This document shows positions 21,249 through 33,069 of a DNA stretch of 64,000 nucleotides, piece after piece (the stretch's first letter is position 1; every line of letters starts with the position of its first letter). The notes under the pieces are model-generated. The model was given only the letters and a program-made list of their open reading frames with translations. It made no database searches and was not told the origin of the DNA. The stretch covers positions 708,389-772,388 of the forward strand of contig JAPWGK010000023.1 of NCBI GenBank assembly GCA_029641185.1, written 5' to 3'. Source of the stretch: Pseudofabraea citricarpa (taxonomy: Eukaryota; Ascomycota; Leotiomycetes; Helotiales; Dermateaceae). The position numbers were made by a program, and so were the translations under genes.

Positions 21249-22398
21249 ATGTCCGCAAAAGCATCTGGCGCAGATACAGGTGCTAATGGATCATCGAAAT
21301 TTCGAGACCACAACCAGGGGAACCAGGACCGTAAATACACCGTCGAACAGAAGGCAGCGGTTATAAGAGTACGGAGATGTTCACCTACGGCATTCTACGA
21401 CATTCTGGGGCTCGAGGCTGTGAAGTCGTCTGTAACGGAATCGGAGATCAAGAAGGCTTATAGGAAATTGAGTTTGTTGACACATCCGGATAAGAATGGA
21501 CACGAGCATGCGGACGAAGCTTTCAAGATGGTGAGCAGGGCTTTTGGAGTGCTAGGAGATGCCGATAAGAGGGAGAAGTTTGATAGGTTTGGTGGTGATC
21601 CAGATAGCAGATTTGGTGGAGGTGCGCCGCCGCCAAATCCTTTCTCTGGATTTGGAGGCGCTTCTTCGAGAGGCGGAGGAGGAGGTGGTGGTGGTGGGGT
21701 ACCTCGTGGATTCGATGAGGAGATGAGCCCCGAAGAGATGTTTAGAAGGTTCTTCGGTGGTGGAGGTGGGATGGGAGGCGGACCATTTGGCGGTACGTTT
21801 GGGGATCACTTAGGACAGGAAATATACTGACAAATCTATAGGCGGAGGAGGCATGTTTGACGGAGGACAATTCGTTTTTAATATGGGAGGAGGACCTGGA
21901 ATTCGAGTACATCAATTTGGCGGCGCAAGGCCTCGAAGAAGACCACGCGATCCAAATGCACCGGCCGAACCACCAGCTTCGTTGCGTTCTACTATCATGG
22001 GACTATTACCGCTGCTCATTCTGTTTGTGGTACCTCTACTATCTTCGCTATTTTCGGGCTCTGGCTCAACAGCTGGCCCCTCAATGAGATTCGATGCTAA
22101 AACTCCTCCGCACACCATGCACCGCACAACAAGCAGGTACAAGGTTGACTATTGGCTGAATCCATCCGAAGTTGAGCATTACACGCTTCACAAATTTACC
22201 CAGCTCGATCGTAGCGCCGAGGTCAATTATGTAAATCAGCTAAGGATAGGCTGTGAAGACGAGAACGAGTACAGACAAAGACTGTTGAACGAAGCCTCGG
22301 GATGGTTCTTCCAGGATCCAGTTAAGATGCAACAAGCGAGGACGATGGAGTTAAAGAGTTGTAAGAAATTAGATGAGCTTAATCGAAGATCGTATTGA
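21249..22398 (+). CDS. HLJ1: ER membrane J-protein, DNAJB12/Hlj1 family
   Basis: These tail-anchored J-proteins recruit cytosolic Hsp70 to the ER membrane and help degrade misfolded membrane proteins (ERAD). Two exons, 21249-21792 and 21842-22398, join in phase to 366 aa. The J domain spans about residues 46-118: FYDILGLE, KKAYRKLSLLTHPDKNGHEHA with the essential HPD, and REKFDRFG. A Gly-rich stretch (FGGG and SRGGGGGGGGG, about residues 125-185) follows. The intron splits the Gly-Gly run (donor GTACGT, acceptor TATAG). A single membrane segment is MGLLPLLILFVVPLLSSLFSG. The C-terminal lumenal part (RYKVDYWLNPSEVEHYT to ARTMELKSCKKLDEL) matches the DUF1977 region typical of this family. It is distinct from Ydj1/Sis1 types by its membrane anchor and lack of zinc-finger repeats. 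The yeast gene name is by family, not proven orthology. Confidence 0.92.
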
Positions 22399-23038
22399 GG
22401 AGACCGTGAAGACGGTGTGGACAGCTTCTTGTACAGTTCTTATTTCTTTCAGCAAGCATGCGTGGCGTTCTGGTTTCGGGCATTTTTGAATTAAGGCTGA
22501 GGCTTTTTGGGGTGGGAGGACATTGTAATAGAGCGCAGGCTTAAATGCCCGTGGTTACAAAGTGATCACATCCTATATTTTGTTTGGAATGATGAATCAA
22601 GATTCACATCTCCTTTTTAGCCAGCGAGCAGCTCTTGCTTGCCTGCCTTGTTCGTTCTCTTAGGTTTTTCATCATTATGCGTCTATACAGATGCAACTAC
22701 TGTAGATACTATAGAAGCTTGAGGTGATACAATGCCTTTATGATAGCCTTGCAGTTTTGTAGAGGAGCACAATCGCATATTCTAGGATCGAGTTCCTGCA
22801 CATAATCTTTGGGTTACTTCTCCAGTTTTTGATCATGTCCCTTCTTCGTACAGTAAACTCACAGAAGCTTCGAGACATCGCGTCCGAACCCTGGCCTCGA
22901 TTAGCAAGCTCCCGGCCGGCCTATCGACACGCTAACGCGGGCCCGGCGATAAACGTCACGGCCACCATCGACGAGGCTACCATTTACAGTAACATTTCAA
23001 CCAAATCCTACAATCATTCTCCACCACGTACCATAATC
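22399..23038. other. Spacer and UFD2 promoter / possible N-terminal extension
   Basis: Contains the 3' side of the DnaJ gene and the promoter of UFD2. From 22835 an ATG-started frame is open into UFD2 exon 1 (MSLLRTVNSQKL...), so the protein could be 68 aa longer than called here. Confidence 0.4.
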
Positions 23039-26000
23039 ATGGAGAATGAACAGCAGCCTGAGAAGGCTCCTCAGCCTCCATCAAATACTCCAGATGCTCC
23101 AGATAAGGAGAAGATGGACCAGGTCAGTGTAGATCGACCAAGCCGTATATCCTTAACAGGTGGCTAACCAATTTGGTGACATAGATTCGTCGACGACGGA
23201 TGGAGAAGTTGTCAGGGCCAGCTACACCAAAGCCAGAACAAACCGCTGAAAATACAGGAGCTTCTTCGTCATCAACAACACCTACAGCTTCTTCCCCTGC
23301 ACCTGCGGCGGAATCCACTCCGAAGCCAAAGATCAATGTGCGCAAAGCACCCCCAAATCCATTTGCACAGCTTGGAGTTCAGCCAACAAACGGAGCTGCC
23401 CCAGTAAGAAGCGCACCTGCAAAAGGACTCCCGAAGCGAACAAGAGCTGAATCAGGCGAGCAGACTACAAAACCTCCACTGAAAAAGACCGTGAAGGACG
23501 CAACTGAAGAGCCAATTGAGGAATATGAGAATAAGGTTCTGGGACAGATCTTTAGAATAACCCTTGATCCAAACCAAAAGTTGGACTCTTCGAATCATCG
23601 GCTTACTTATCTCCCAAATTTAAGACAAGAATTGGAAGAGGGGAATGAACCTCTGAGATTCTCAGTATCGAACCTAGATTCCGCCATCCTCGAAGCCTGC
23701 TCCACTGTCCCACACAACCGACCTGTACTGGAATACTTACTACCATGTTGGAAGAGAACTGTAAAGGCGTTGAAAGGCTTGAAAGGATATGCAAATCAAA
23801 AAGATGCAATCTTGAAGGAGGCGAGACGATTATGCATGAGCAACTGTATATTCGCCGTTAAAGTCCCCGAGCTTTTCAGGTCCGTATTCTAGTGTGGAAG
23901 TGAATGAGGCTGACCGTTTCTCAGCCGTGAACCAAATCCATTAACTGATCCTTTGACTCCATTTCTACTTCATGAGCCGGAAGATGACCGGGGAATTTGC
24001 CTAGATTTCTTATCTGAGGCAGTCTCACGATTCGAGGATGATGATACAGCAAAGACTATGCTTGTAGAGGCAGTTACCGGTCTAAGTTATCAACTTTCAA
24101 ATATGACGATGAACGACAACTACCGACCTTATATCACGGTACGACGAACCTGAACCTGTACTATTGGTCGACATTTCACTCACTGACTGATTTATTAGGC
24201 TCTAAAGACAATTTCGCATTTTCCACCTGTAGTAACGGCGATTGCGGAAAGTCCTCTTTTCCTCATGGCACAATCAGCTCCAGGAATTGAGAAAAACACG
24301 CTTTTGGGCCCATTCTTCCGAATTTCTCCTCTGCAAATAGAGGTTGCAAAACATTATTTTGCTGCTCCTAAGACGATGGATAAGCGGCACATTGTAACTT
24401 CTCAAGAAGCTCTCCGGTTAACTTTACAGAACCATCAGCAAGATCTTCTGGACATTATCAACCTTTTTGTTAGAGCCAGTCCAGTATCCAAGAACAAAAC
24501 TCTTGACTGGTTTGCATGGATAGTAAATTCTAACCACAAGAGAAGAGCTCTACAAACTGATACCCGGACGGTCTCGACAGATGGTTTTATGATGAATGTT
24601 ACGGTTGTACTTGATGGGTTATGCGAACCATTCATGGATACCACGTTTTCCAAAATATCTAAGATCGATATTGATTATTTGAGACGCGAGCCGAGGGTTG
24701 CTATTAAGGATGAGACAAAGCTGAACGCAGATCAAAATGCTTCTGACGAATACTACGATACGAAGGTGGCTGGCGTATCCAATTTCATATCTGAGGTGTT
24801 TTTCTTGACTCTTGCTGCACATCACTATGGGAGCGAGGGTGTGAACTCGAACTTAAGAAACTTGGAAAAAGATATCAAGCACATCCAGAAGCAAATGGGA
24901 TTGATGCAGGCAGAACGCCAGAAGCTTCTCAATGTAAGTTGAGTTCTCAGATAGTCTTTACTATAGTATTGACTAGATCCAGGATCCTCGACGACTAGCT
25001 ATCTTCGATGCCCAAGTCAAGAAATATGATGACGCACTAGAACGGTCCATGTCATTACAGTACGCTATTCAGGGTGTTCTTTTCGACAAGAAGATGCAAC
25101 AAAAGTCGTTATTATTCATGAGATATGTCACTGTTTGGCTTTTGAGAATTGCATCTGGCACGGAGTACACACCGGAGAAGAGTCTCAAGTAAGTATTGCC
25201 TGGATCTGAGAGGAATCGTCTAATGACTTCAGGTTACCATTATCAAACGAGCAACCTAAAGCATTTACCTTTCTTCCCGAATACGTTTTAGAGGATATTG
25301 TGAGCAATTTTAATTTCATTTTTCGGTAAGTCTCAATGAAGCATGAATCATTGCATCGAAAGTTGACAGGTTTTAGATACGTACCAGACGTCATGATATC
25401 CGCTGTTGGAGATGAAATCATGACTCTTTGTATCACTTTCTTGACGAATTCCGAGTACATCAAAAATCCGTACTTGAAAGCAAAGCTCGTTTCTCTCCTG
25501 TTTCACGGAACTTGGCCAGTTTATCACAGAACAAAGGGTGTTCTTGGTGATTCATTGACAGGTACCGAGTTCGCCAATAAGTATCTACTACACGCACTCA
25601 TGAAATTCTATAATGGTGCGTAACATATTATGAAGCTGGTGACTTTGTCTAATAGACCTTTAGAATGCGAGCAAACTGGTGCACACACACAATTTTATGA
25701 TAAATTCAACATTCGATACGAAATCTTCCAAGTCGTCAAATGTATATGGAGTAACGATGTATACAAACAGAAATTGAGACAGGAAAGCAAGTAAGTATTT
25801 GATAAAATCGAGTCAAATATTCCCATTACTAACCATGTTCCTAATAGAACCAATGTTGATTTCTTTCTTCAATTCGTCAACCTGCTCCTGAACGATGCTA
25901 CATATGTTCTCGACGAATCTTTACAAAAATTCCCTAAGATCCACGAACTTCAGATAGAACTGAGAAATCCCGCATCTCCTTTGACGCCAGAGGACAGAGC

Positions 26001-26790
26001 TAAGAAAGAAGAGGAGTTGCAATCAGCAGAAAGTCAAGCGACGTCATATATGCAATTGGCAAACGAAACCATGTCCATGATGAAGCTATTCACCTCTGCC
26101 CTCAGCGAATCCTTCACCATGCAAGAAATTGTCAGTCGTCTTGCGAGCATGTTGAACTACAATCTTAGCTCCTTGACCGGACCCAAATCAAGTGAATTGA
26201 AGGTGGAGGACCCGCAGAAGTATGGGTTTAATCCGAAGGTTCTATTGGCCGACTTTGTTGAGATTTATCTGAACCTGGGACCGGCACAGAGCTTTATCGA
26301 TGCCGTAGCTAGAGATGGTCGATCGTACAAACCTACAAACTTCGACAGCACCTCCCGGATTATGCTCCGTCATGGCTTGAAATCAGCAGAGGATATGCAA
26401 AACTGGGAAACACTGAAGGGCAAGTTCAAGTTGGCGAAGCAAATCGAAGAAGAGGAAGAGGAAGATCTCGGCGAGATCCCCGACGAGCTGATGGATCCCA
26501 TTACAGGCGACATCTTCCAAGATCCCGTTATTCTCCCGATGAGCAAGGCCACACTCAGTCGTGCAACGATCCGCCAACATTTACTCAGCGACGGAACGGA
26601 TCCCTATAACCGGCAACCTATGCGCATCGATGATGTAGTGCCTGATGTGGAGATGCAAGCGAAGATCAGCGAATTCCGCGAAATGAGGAAACGCGATAAG
26701 ATGGATAAGATTGCTGCTCTCAAGGCTCAGCAGGCTGAAGCTGAAACCGAAAATATTGCTGCGGATGATAAAATGGATACTAGTCAGTGA
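23039..26790 (+). CDS. UFD2: Ubiquitin conjugation factor E4 (U-box ligase) Ufd2
   Basis: Ufd2 extends short ubiquitin chains on substrates delivered by Cdc48 in the ubiquitin-fusion degradation and ERAD pathways. Nine exons: 23039-23122, 23185-23879, 23925-24138, 24199-24933, 24983-25188, 25233-25325, 25377-25615, 25664-25790 and 25848-26790. All phases match, giving 1111 aa. Order of parts: a polar N-terminus with IRRRRMEKLS; a Pro/Ala/Thr linker; the long helical Ufd2P core from about residue 150 (NKVLGQIFRITLDPNQKL, LFSREPNPLTDPLTPFLL, LSNEQPKAFTFLPEYVLEDI, KLVSLLFHGTWPVYHRTKGV, YLNLGPAQSFIDAVARDGRSY); then the C-terminal U-box (IPDELMDPITGDIFQDPVILP, then DPYNRQPM) at about residues 1000-1070. 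The tail is charged. All eight introns are about 45-65 nt with GT-AG ends. I chose ATG 23039 (MENEQQPEKAP), but 22835 is an in-frame alternative. No damage seen. This is the cleanest large gene in the window. Confidence 0.96.
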
Positions 26791-27282
26791 GCCTCAGATC
26801 TGGTAATTGATCGGCCGGGAAGGGACCGGTAGGCGGGTTCTTATTTCTGTGCTTGCTTGCATCCGTCATATCACGTCATGGAAGCATTATCGTTCCCATT
26901 TTCCGTTTCGTTTCATAACATGGGGTGGAGAGAAGGATTGGCGTTACTACTTTCTACCTTATACGTTTTATGTCGTGTATTCTTGACTTCTTCCGCTTTG
27001 TCCCTGCCGATAAGGTGGGGATATCGGGGTTCGTGGGAAGGAAAGGAGGTTTTCCATGCTTCGTGGAGGAAGACTAAGAACTGAATGGGAAAGAATAATT
27101 AAATGACCATCAATCCAATTCAATACAGCCAGTAACAGGTAACTTAGATAACACAAATCGGACCATGATCTACATACATATTATACATTGTGTATACTAT
27201 ATATTTCAGAGGATGGTCTTGCTCCCAGTAGCTATATTTGCTGCCAAACTCGCTCAATAGCCCAGGCGAATGCATGCAATTC
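26791..27282. other. Convergent 3' spacer after UFD2
   Basis: A/T-rich 3' sequence between UFD2 and a small minus-strand gene, with TATACATA-type stretches at about 27165-27210. No gene recognised. Confidence 0.45.
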
Positions 27283-27655
27283 TCACTTCTTTGCTACAAT
27301 ATGAACTGTGGAAAGATAGTTGCCATTCTTATCCCAGGCCTCGGCAGTGAAGTGCTCCCTCTGGTCAGCAGGGCTTTGATGGTTGCCCTCACTAGTCGTT
27401 GTTAGTTGCGAGCACATAATTTTTGAGTAGTCTGATTATTACATACCGTGAAATCAGCGTCACTGTTCCAGCGGGCAAGTTCGCACCTTCCTCTTCAACT
27501 GCTTTCTTGAAGAATTTGCCAACGTTTGCAGCCGCCAATTCGGTTCTTTTCCACGTTTCTGTCTCTACTGCGACCTCGCAGATGATCTCAGCACCAGTTT
27601 TGCTGAGTTTGGCCGTGCCAACAGACATAGCTCTCTTGATAGCATTACTAGACAT
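27283..27655 (-). CDS. Small conserved-looking fungal protein of unknown function (105 aa)
   Basis: Two exons on the minus strand: 27655-27447 and 27391-27283, joined in phase. The protein starts MSSNAIKRAMSVGTAKLSKTGAEI, passes through WKRTELAAANVGKFFKKAVEEEG and LPAGTVTLISREGNHQSPADQ, and ends FTAEAWDKNGNYLSTVHIVAKK. The pattern of strands and helices suggests a compact alpha/beta fold, cytosolic, without signal peptide or membrane segment. I have an impression that similar short proteins occur widely in ascomycetes without an assigned role, but cannot name a family. The intron (GTATGT donor, TAG acceptor, 55 nt) has a CTAAC branch site. ATG 27655 was chosen because the longer frame starts with TTG. 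It shares an 0.8-kb divergent spacer with the kinase gene. Confidence 0.8.
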
Positions 27656-28468
27656 CTTGACCAAAGAATAAAGCGATCACTGAAACGTGAAGGGGTATTG
27701 AAATGCTGAAGGTATCAGGCAAGGTTGGGTAACCTTATGATGAGATAAAGGATAAAAGTAGACGGTTGCTGAATGGTAGATTTGCGTTCTTGTATGTTTG
27801 GGTGGAAGGGAATGCTCGAAGAGACGAGAGTGATTGATTTTCTGACACAGAAGAACAAAAATCCCTTCTTATATCTCGAAGTTCTCGAATACCCTGAATC
27901 TACTACGCGCTCTCCCTCCCTATCCCCAACACCTTAGATACAAGCGCTTTCCCGACATCACTGGGAAATTAGTAATTATCTTGCCTCACTCCTTCAATGA
28001 AACAAACACTCGAATGGCCGATTCAATGTGGTCATTTCTCCGTTGAAATCCAACATCGAGTGGGTGATTGCGGCTGCTGCCTGCAGACGGGTTAGAGGCA
28101 GCAAAGGACTGAATGTCTTGAAGAGGCGGAGCAGAGGTTGGAAAGCGTATCGCTGGTCTTAAGGGAATACCTACTGTTAAGCGCTGTGATAAACATTTAA
28201 CTGGTGGTATATTTAGCAAACAGTGGGCGTCGATGTCGGAAACATCAGACAACATTGTTGGTGTTTGAGCATGCAAGCGCTAATATGAGCATACCTACCA
28301 CGTGATGACAACAGGAGGACTTTCAAGCATGTGGCCTGTGCGAGACAGCAGAAGATAAATGCCCTCCCTCTCATCATCTCACTACTCATTCTTCATTTCT
28401 TTTACAGCCATTCATCTTTGTTGTTATCTATTGGGCATCCATTACATCTTGAATAGGGTATTTCTATC
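27656..28468. promoter_or_regulatory. Divergent spacer between the 105-aa gene and the kinase
   Basis: Expected to carry both promoters. It also holds a minus-strand frame (27986-28253) that reads protein-like but has no convincing start; see the separate entry. CTCTCC-rich sequence lies at 27905-27925. Confidence 0.35.
27986..28253 (-). other. Possible small minus-strand gene or exon, unproven
   Basis: A minus-strand frame of 89 codons from an internal ATG (MLSDVSDIDAHC...) to a stop at 27986 has balanced composition (NIPPVKCLSQRLTVGIPLRP, then HPLDVGFQRRNDHIESAIR). Just upstream on the same strand another frame reads GIYLLLSRTGHMLESPPVVITW before a stop. They cannot be joined by a normal-sized intron in an obvious way. 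It may be a small gene, an exon of one, or chance. Confidence 0.25.
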
Positions 28469-29596
28469 ATGGCTACCAGTATCAAAATTGGCCAAAGACT
28501 CGAAGGAAAACTCGGAAATTATCTCGTGTCTGCGCAAGTCTCCAGAGACATTTGGACTGCCACGTGAGTTTATTCCCTCCCATCTTTATACTCACATATA
28601 TAATTGCGTTTAGGAATAGTAACCCTCAAAGCGGCAAAGTTGTTATCAAGACAGCCCCGAAGGCACGTTTCGAAACCGAGCGAGATGTTCTAAAGCGCTT
28701 TCGTGATCGCCCTTATATTCGCCAGTTGTTGGACGAAATTCGAGATCCTCCATCACTTGTCCTGCAATACCTTGACGACAATCTTCTAGATGCATCAAAC
28801 AAAAAGACTTTAACAAGTTTGGATGTGAAGATTGTAGCAAAAAGAGTACTTCAGGCGTTACAGGTGTTGCATGAAGATGGGTATACACATACTGGTATAT
28901 TCGCTGACTCCTTCCTACTCGGTAATATAATACTAATACCACTGCTATAGATATCAAGCCTAATAATATTCTCGTCAATTATGGCAAAGGCCGCTCGCGT
29001 TTTGCCGATGTCCAATTAGCTGATTTTGGTGATGTTTGTCGGATAGATCCAAAAGATTATCTCAAGGTTGGAATACTTGGGCCACATATAGGTGCTGCTA
29101 TTTTTAGAAGCCCAGAGGCCATGATGGAACTCAGATGGGGCCAATCGACAGACATTTGGTCGTTTGGCGCAACAGTAAGCAATCGCGCTAGGCTTAGCAT
29201 ACTATTATCGGAATCACACTTACGCAATCATAGCTTATCAGTCTTATTTGGGGTCTCAACTGGCATATGTTCGCGCCCGACCCGAAAGATGCCAAGTTTG
29301 ACGACGACACGTATATAGTCCACGTCCTCATAAGACAACTTGCTCACTTTGGTCCTATACCGAAATCTTATGCAGATCTTATTTCGATGGAAGACGCTGA
29401 AAGTTGGGGAATATTAGCCGCAGCTAACCAATGGATTAAGGATAATAAAAGGGCGAGGCCGTTCCGCTTGATCCAAGATGACTGTTTGACAGAGGAGGAC
29501 AGGGAGTTTCTTCTAAAGATTATGAAGCTTGACCCTAGGGATCGTCCAACTGCGAGGGATTTATTACAGGACAAGTGGTTTAAAGGTGTGTCATAG
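28469..29596 (+). CDS. Small protein kinase-like protein (non-RD, degenerate glycine loop)
   Basis: Four exons, 28469-28563, 28614-28894, 28951-29174 and 29234-29596, give 320 aa, essentially a bare kinase domain. Visible landmarks: VVIK as the probable ATP-binding lysine (about residue 41), TERDVLKRF as helix C, the catalytic loop HTDIKPNNILVNY (split by intron 2), LADFGD for the DFG motif, IFRSPEAMM for the APE region, STDIWSFGAT and LISLIWGLNWHMF after it, and DPRDRPTARDLLQDKWF in the C-lobe. The HRD arginine is replaced by Thr, so this is a non-RD kinase, and no GXGXXG loop is evident near the N-terminus. Such short kinase-like genes are common and expanded in Pezizomycotina, often near the SRPK/CMGC or orphan groups; the substrate is unknown. 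The catalytic Asp and DFG Asp are present, so activity is possible. Introns are 50-59 nt. Confidence 0.88.
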
Positions 29597-30974
29597 GAGA
29601 GCCATAGTTTTCGGGTGCGAAAGTAGTTGCCAACATCCTGTATAGCTATCAGTTCACCTCTTCTTTTTTTGTAGCTGACATAGACCTCACCAATCACCTC
29701 TCTTTCAAACCTATCTGCTCCAGTTGTAAAATGAATTGCAAAGTTAAACCTAAAAATGCTGAGTCTAATCGTCAAACAAGTTCTTTTTTTCTGGTAGGTC
29801 TTGAACGACGCCCAGTTCTGTATGTGTATCCGAAGTAGGCAATTCTATCCCTTGTATCAAAAGCCAGCGAGCCAGCGAGCTTAGTAAAAGTACTGTAGCC
29901 GTAGCCGCAGTTTTCCATACCCCATTTTCCCTCGCGCATACTTCTCTCATTTCTCTCACTGTCACTGCCACTGTCATGTACGGTACGGTACGCAGCTGTC
30001 ATGAGAGGCGGCCGATCATCTCAGCTTACCGTAAGCCCGCGCGCGAGCAGGCGCTGCAAAAATAGAACAAACAACAGAAATAAAAAAGCGTAAAAGCGCA
30101 GGAAGCGCCGCAGCCCTCGATGCCGTGACGGATCATCGATCATCGAGAAACGGGGCTGTGATCAGCCAGTTGCTGCATATCCCATTCATCCTATTCGCTC
30201 CGCCTTGCGAACATCTTTCTTTGCGGAGCCAACGGCTATCTGATCATCTCCTCGACGTGGGCTTGATTCTGATTTTGTGTGACGGTTGGTGTGATACTTT
30301 TTCCGAGACCACAGGCATCATATGTACCTTTTTGAGTTCCTTGTACCGGGGTTGTGCTGAGGAATAGACTCAAGGCATAGTATAGAGTGTGGATGAGTGT
30401 ATTGCAATGTATTAAACTAAAAAGTACCGTATTCCTCCAACGTTAGCAAGATAAAGATGAAAGAGATAGAGAGGGGGACAGAAGCCCAGAATTACACATT
30501 AAGATAGATAGATAGCAAGGAAAGAAGAAAAGTGGAAGAAGTCTGTTTAAGAATAATCTTTCTCATTAGAGAGAGAGGAATAGAAGATAAATCCCCTAGA
30601 GTGAAATAGAATGAAAAGAAATAGAAAATGAGGTGGGCTTTTCAGCGCTCTCCCTCTAGGAAGATCTATAGAATTGAAGAGAAAAGAAAAAGACAAAGGA
30701 AAAAGTCCAGCTAAATGGAACTGAGAAGCACCCGCTCGCTCAATCGCTCAGTTCAAAAAAGAAAATGTCCGACTCCATCCCAAAAAGGAAAAACACCATG
30801 CCCAGCAGATTTTACACCATTGATCTTCAAGATCTCCGTCCCATCCTATCCTATCCTATCCCGTATACGAATGGTACAAACAAATGAAAAAGAGTACAGT
30901 TGGAAACCTCTCTCGCTTTGTCTCGGACAAACTTTTACTACACATCTCATCCGGCCTTCTGGTCGTTGAATGAT
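29597..30974. other. Intergenic, no supported gene
   Basis: Kinase 3' region followed by purine-rich low-complexity DNA (GAGATAGAGAGGGGGA, GAAAAGAAATAGAAAATG at about 30455-30700). GCGCGCGAGCAGGCGC lies at 30039. No protein-like frame. Confidence 0.45.
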
Positions 30975-31295
30975 TTAGACAACCATTCGTTCGATACCAA
31001 CGCAGCACCAATCGAGTAATCGCTCACCACTGTAGCGCATCTGCTCTGTGGCGCGATCGGTCACGCGCACAGCCTTGGAGCTGGATCGTCGGATGAGACT
31101 GGGTTTCTTGGTTTGCGTTCTGGAGGACGATGTAGAAGTAGAAGAGACGGTGGAAGCAGTGGATGAGGATGTTGCGGAGCGCGAGAATTTGATTGGTCTT
31201 TTGAAGGATGAGGCCGAGGAAGAAGATGCTGATGAAGACGAGCTGCTGAGCACAGAGCTGGAGCGGGAGATCATGGTTGGTCTTTTGAAATCCAT
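30975..31295 (-). CDS. Short Ser-rich basic ORF, possible small gene
   Basis: A single-exon frame of 106 codons from ATG 31295. The first 80 residues are Ser, Thr, Arg and Lys rich (ISRSSSVLSSSSSSASSSS, FKRPIKFSRSATSSS, KKPSLIRRSSSK). The C-terminus reads like a folded helix (RVTDRATEQMRYSGERLLDW, then CCVGIERMVV). The repeated KRP-X-X-SRS pattern at both ends of the Ser block argues against pure chance. I do not recognise it. It could be a phosphorylated or nuclear small protein. Upstream is T/C-rich on the coding strand. Confidence 0.45.
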   Translation of the reverse strand: MDFKRPTMISRSSSVLSSSSSSASSSSASSFKRPIKFSRSATSSSTASTVSSTSTSSSRTQTKKPSLIRRSSSKAVRVTDRATEQMRYSGERLLDWCCVGIERMVV

Positions 31296-33069
31296 TGTGG
31301 ATATGTGAGCGTGTCTGAAGGAATATATTAGTCTTTGTGTTGGTTGATATTCATGATAAGAAGAAACTTACAGGTGTGGATGAAGTTATATAATTTAGGG
31401 TCGAGAGGGGTATTTGTTGGTGATGGTCCAGCACCGGTGAAGGCTTCTTCCTTATTTCCTTTGACAGCTGTAGAATTCCTGGGCCGGCCGAGAGTTTTGT
31501 GGGCAGAAAAAGAGTTCGGGTCGGGCTTCGAGAGTTAAATGGAAGAAAATGTGGAAGAAAAATGTTTGATGAGCTGTATCTGGCGGAGGCGTCCCGGTGA
31601 GATATATATCTGAGTCGGGGAGAATGTGAAGATCTCCAGAAAGCTTCTATGAGATGAGATTGAAGGGTGGTGGAGAGAGGCACTGGTTGTCGATCGGCCG
31701 TTTGACTGGAGATGCGTGATGTAGTGCCGTCTGTGACCGTCAAGTGACGTGACCCCTTGGAGTTGATCTTCTCTGCCAGATGAAAAAATGTAGAGATCAG
31801 CGATGATGGTGCGATTTCGAAACTACTGAGCCCAGCTTCCAAGTGAAATAATTCCGGTAATAATGATGATCGAAGAGAAGTGAGTCGAGCTGAGCTGAAC
31901 CTGAGCAGGATGATGATGTTGGGGGCCGGAGAGATAAAGGAGATGATCACTGATCGAGGCCTGCTGGTTAGGTATGCTGGCTTGTTGGGCGGGATGGAAA
32001 GAGAGTTGTGCTAGACGACGGGTATTGATGAGAAGGATATCTGATATATGAATTGGAGGGCCGCGGCTGCGTTCTCAGGTTGATTATACTTTGCAGGCGG
32101 CACGTGTGGAGATGTCCTCCCTTGGTAGCCCTTGGATCCCTTGGATCCCTCCTCCGTCTCTCCCTCCCTCTCAGTCAGTGAGTGGTCCAGTCATCCATCC
32201 CTCAGTCTGTCAGTGCCGTCCGGATTACGCCTCGCTGGCACTGACGGACTTGCAGCGCACGTTGGGCCCTGCGGATCGCGGCAGGCAAGGGGTCGCACCG
32301 TTCTGCTCGCAATGTGGGTGTTTGTTCCATTGAGATGGTACTCGCACGCACCACGCAGATTCATGCACATCCTCCATCGCTCGATGGCTGTACCGTGGTC
32401 CCTAAGCCCCTGACGATCCCATAATACTTCGAAGGAGAGGATGCACACCAGCCTCGCGGTGCCCCGTGGGTCGTATGGCATATGGGGAAGATTCATCCTC
32501 ATCCTCCCTTTGTAATCTCACCCATCGCTAATCGTCCGTAAGTGCGTTTCACTGTGCTCATCGCCCGACCCCCGTCGCCTCGTGGGTAGGGCTCGCATGT
32601 CGACATATCGTGACAGCACAAGAGAACCTTGTTTCGGGGCCAATGCAAGCCAGTTGGGCGTTTTTGATTGTGTACTTGGGATGGTTTGGCCGTTTGGAGA
32701 GCTGACTTGGGCAACACTACAAACCCTATTAACGCCGGAAGGAGCGGGGCGAAGCCTCCGGAGACATCACGAAACTCGGGGATGACCTGTTCGCCTTCAC
32801 CATGAGAGAAAGAGCCATCGCACAATGCTCATGATGGATTGGCATCGACTTGTCTTCCACCAAAGCTTCTACTGGCCTTCTTCTCCGGGGTGCTGGCCGC
32901 AGTTAGGCGTTTCCATGCTCGCTAAGACGTGCCCTTGTGTATACCTGGTGCCTTTTTTCTTTCTCCCTCTCCCGGCGTTCCCTTCTTCCCTCCTCCCACC
33001 CTCGCAAGCTGCAGTAATAATGCGGTTCGTCCAGGAAGTTGGGATGTGCAGAGGAGCCCTGGATCCATT
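31296..33069. other. Intergenic, no supported gene
   Basis: Both strands read. The frames at 31351-31950 (minus), 32191-32502 and 32499-32825 are Ser/Arg/Pro-rich and lack ATG starts or motifs. The stretch includes GC-rich CCCTTGGATCCCTTGGATCCC and CCCTCCGTCTCTCCCTCC repeats near 32120-32175. Confidence 0.4.

Noticed and set aside
23880..23924. Premature end of UFD2 after VPELFR
   Set aside because: The stop lies inside a 45-nt GT-AG intron; splicing yields LFSREPNPLTDP, the expected family sequence.
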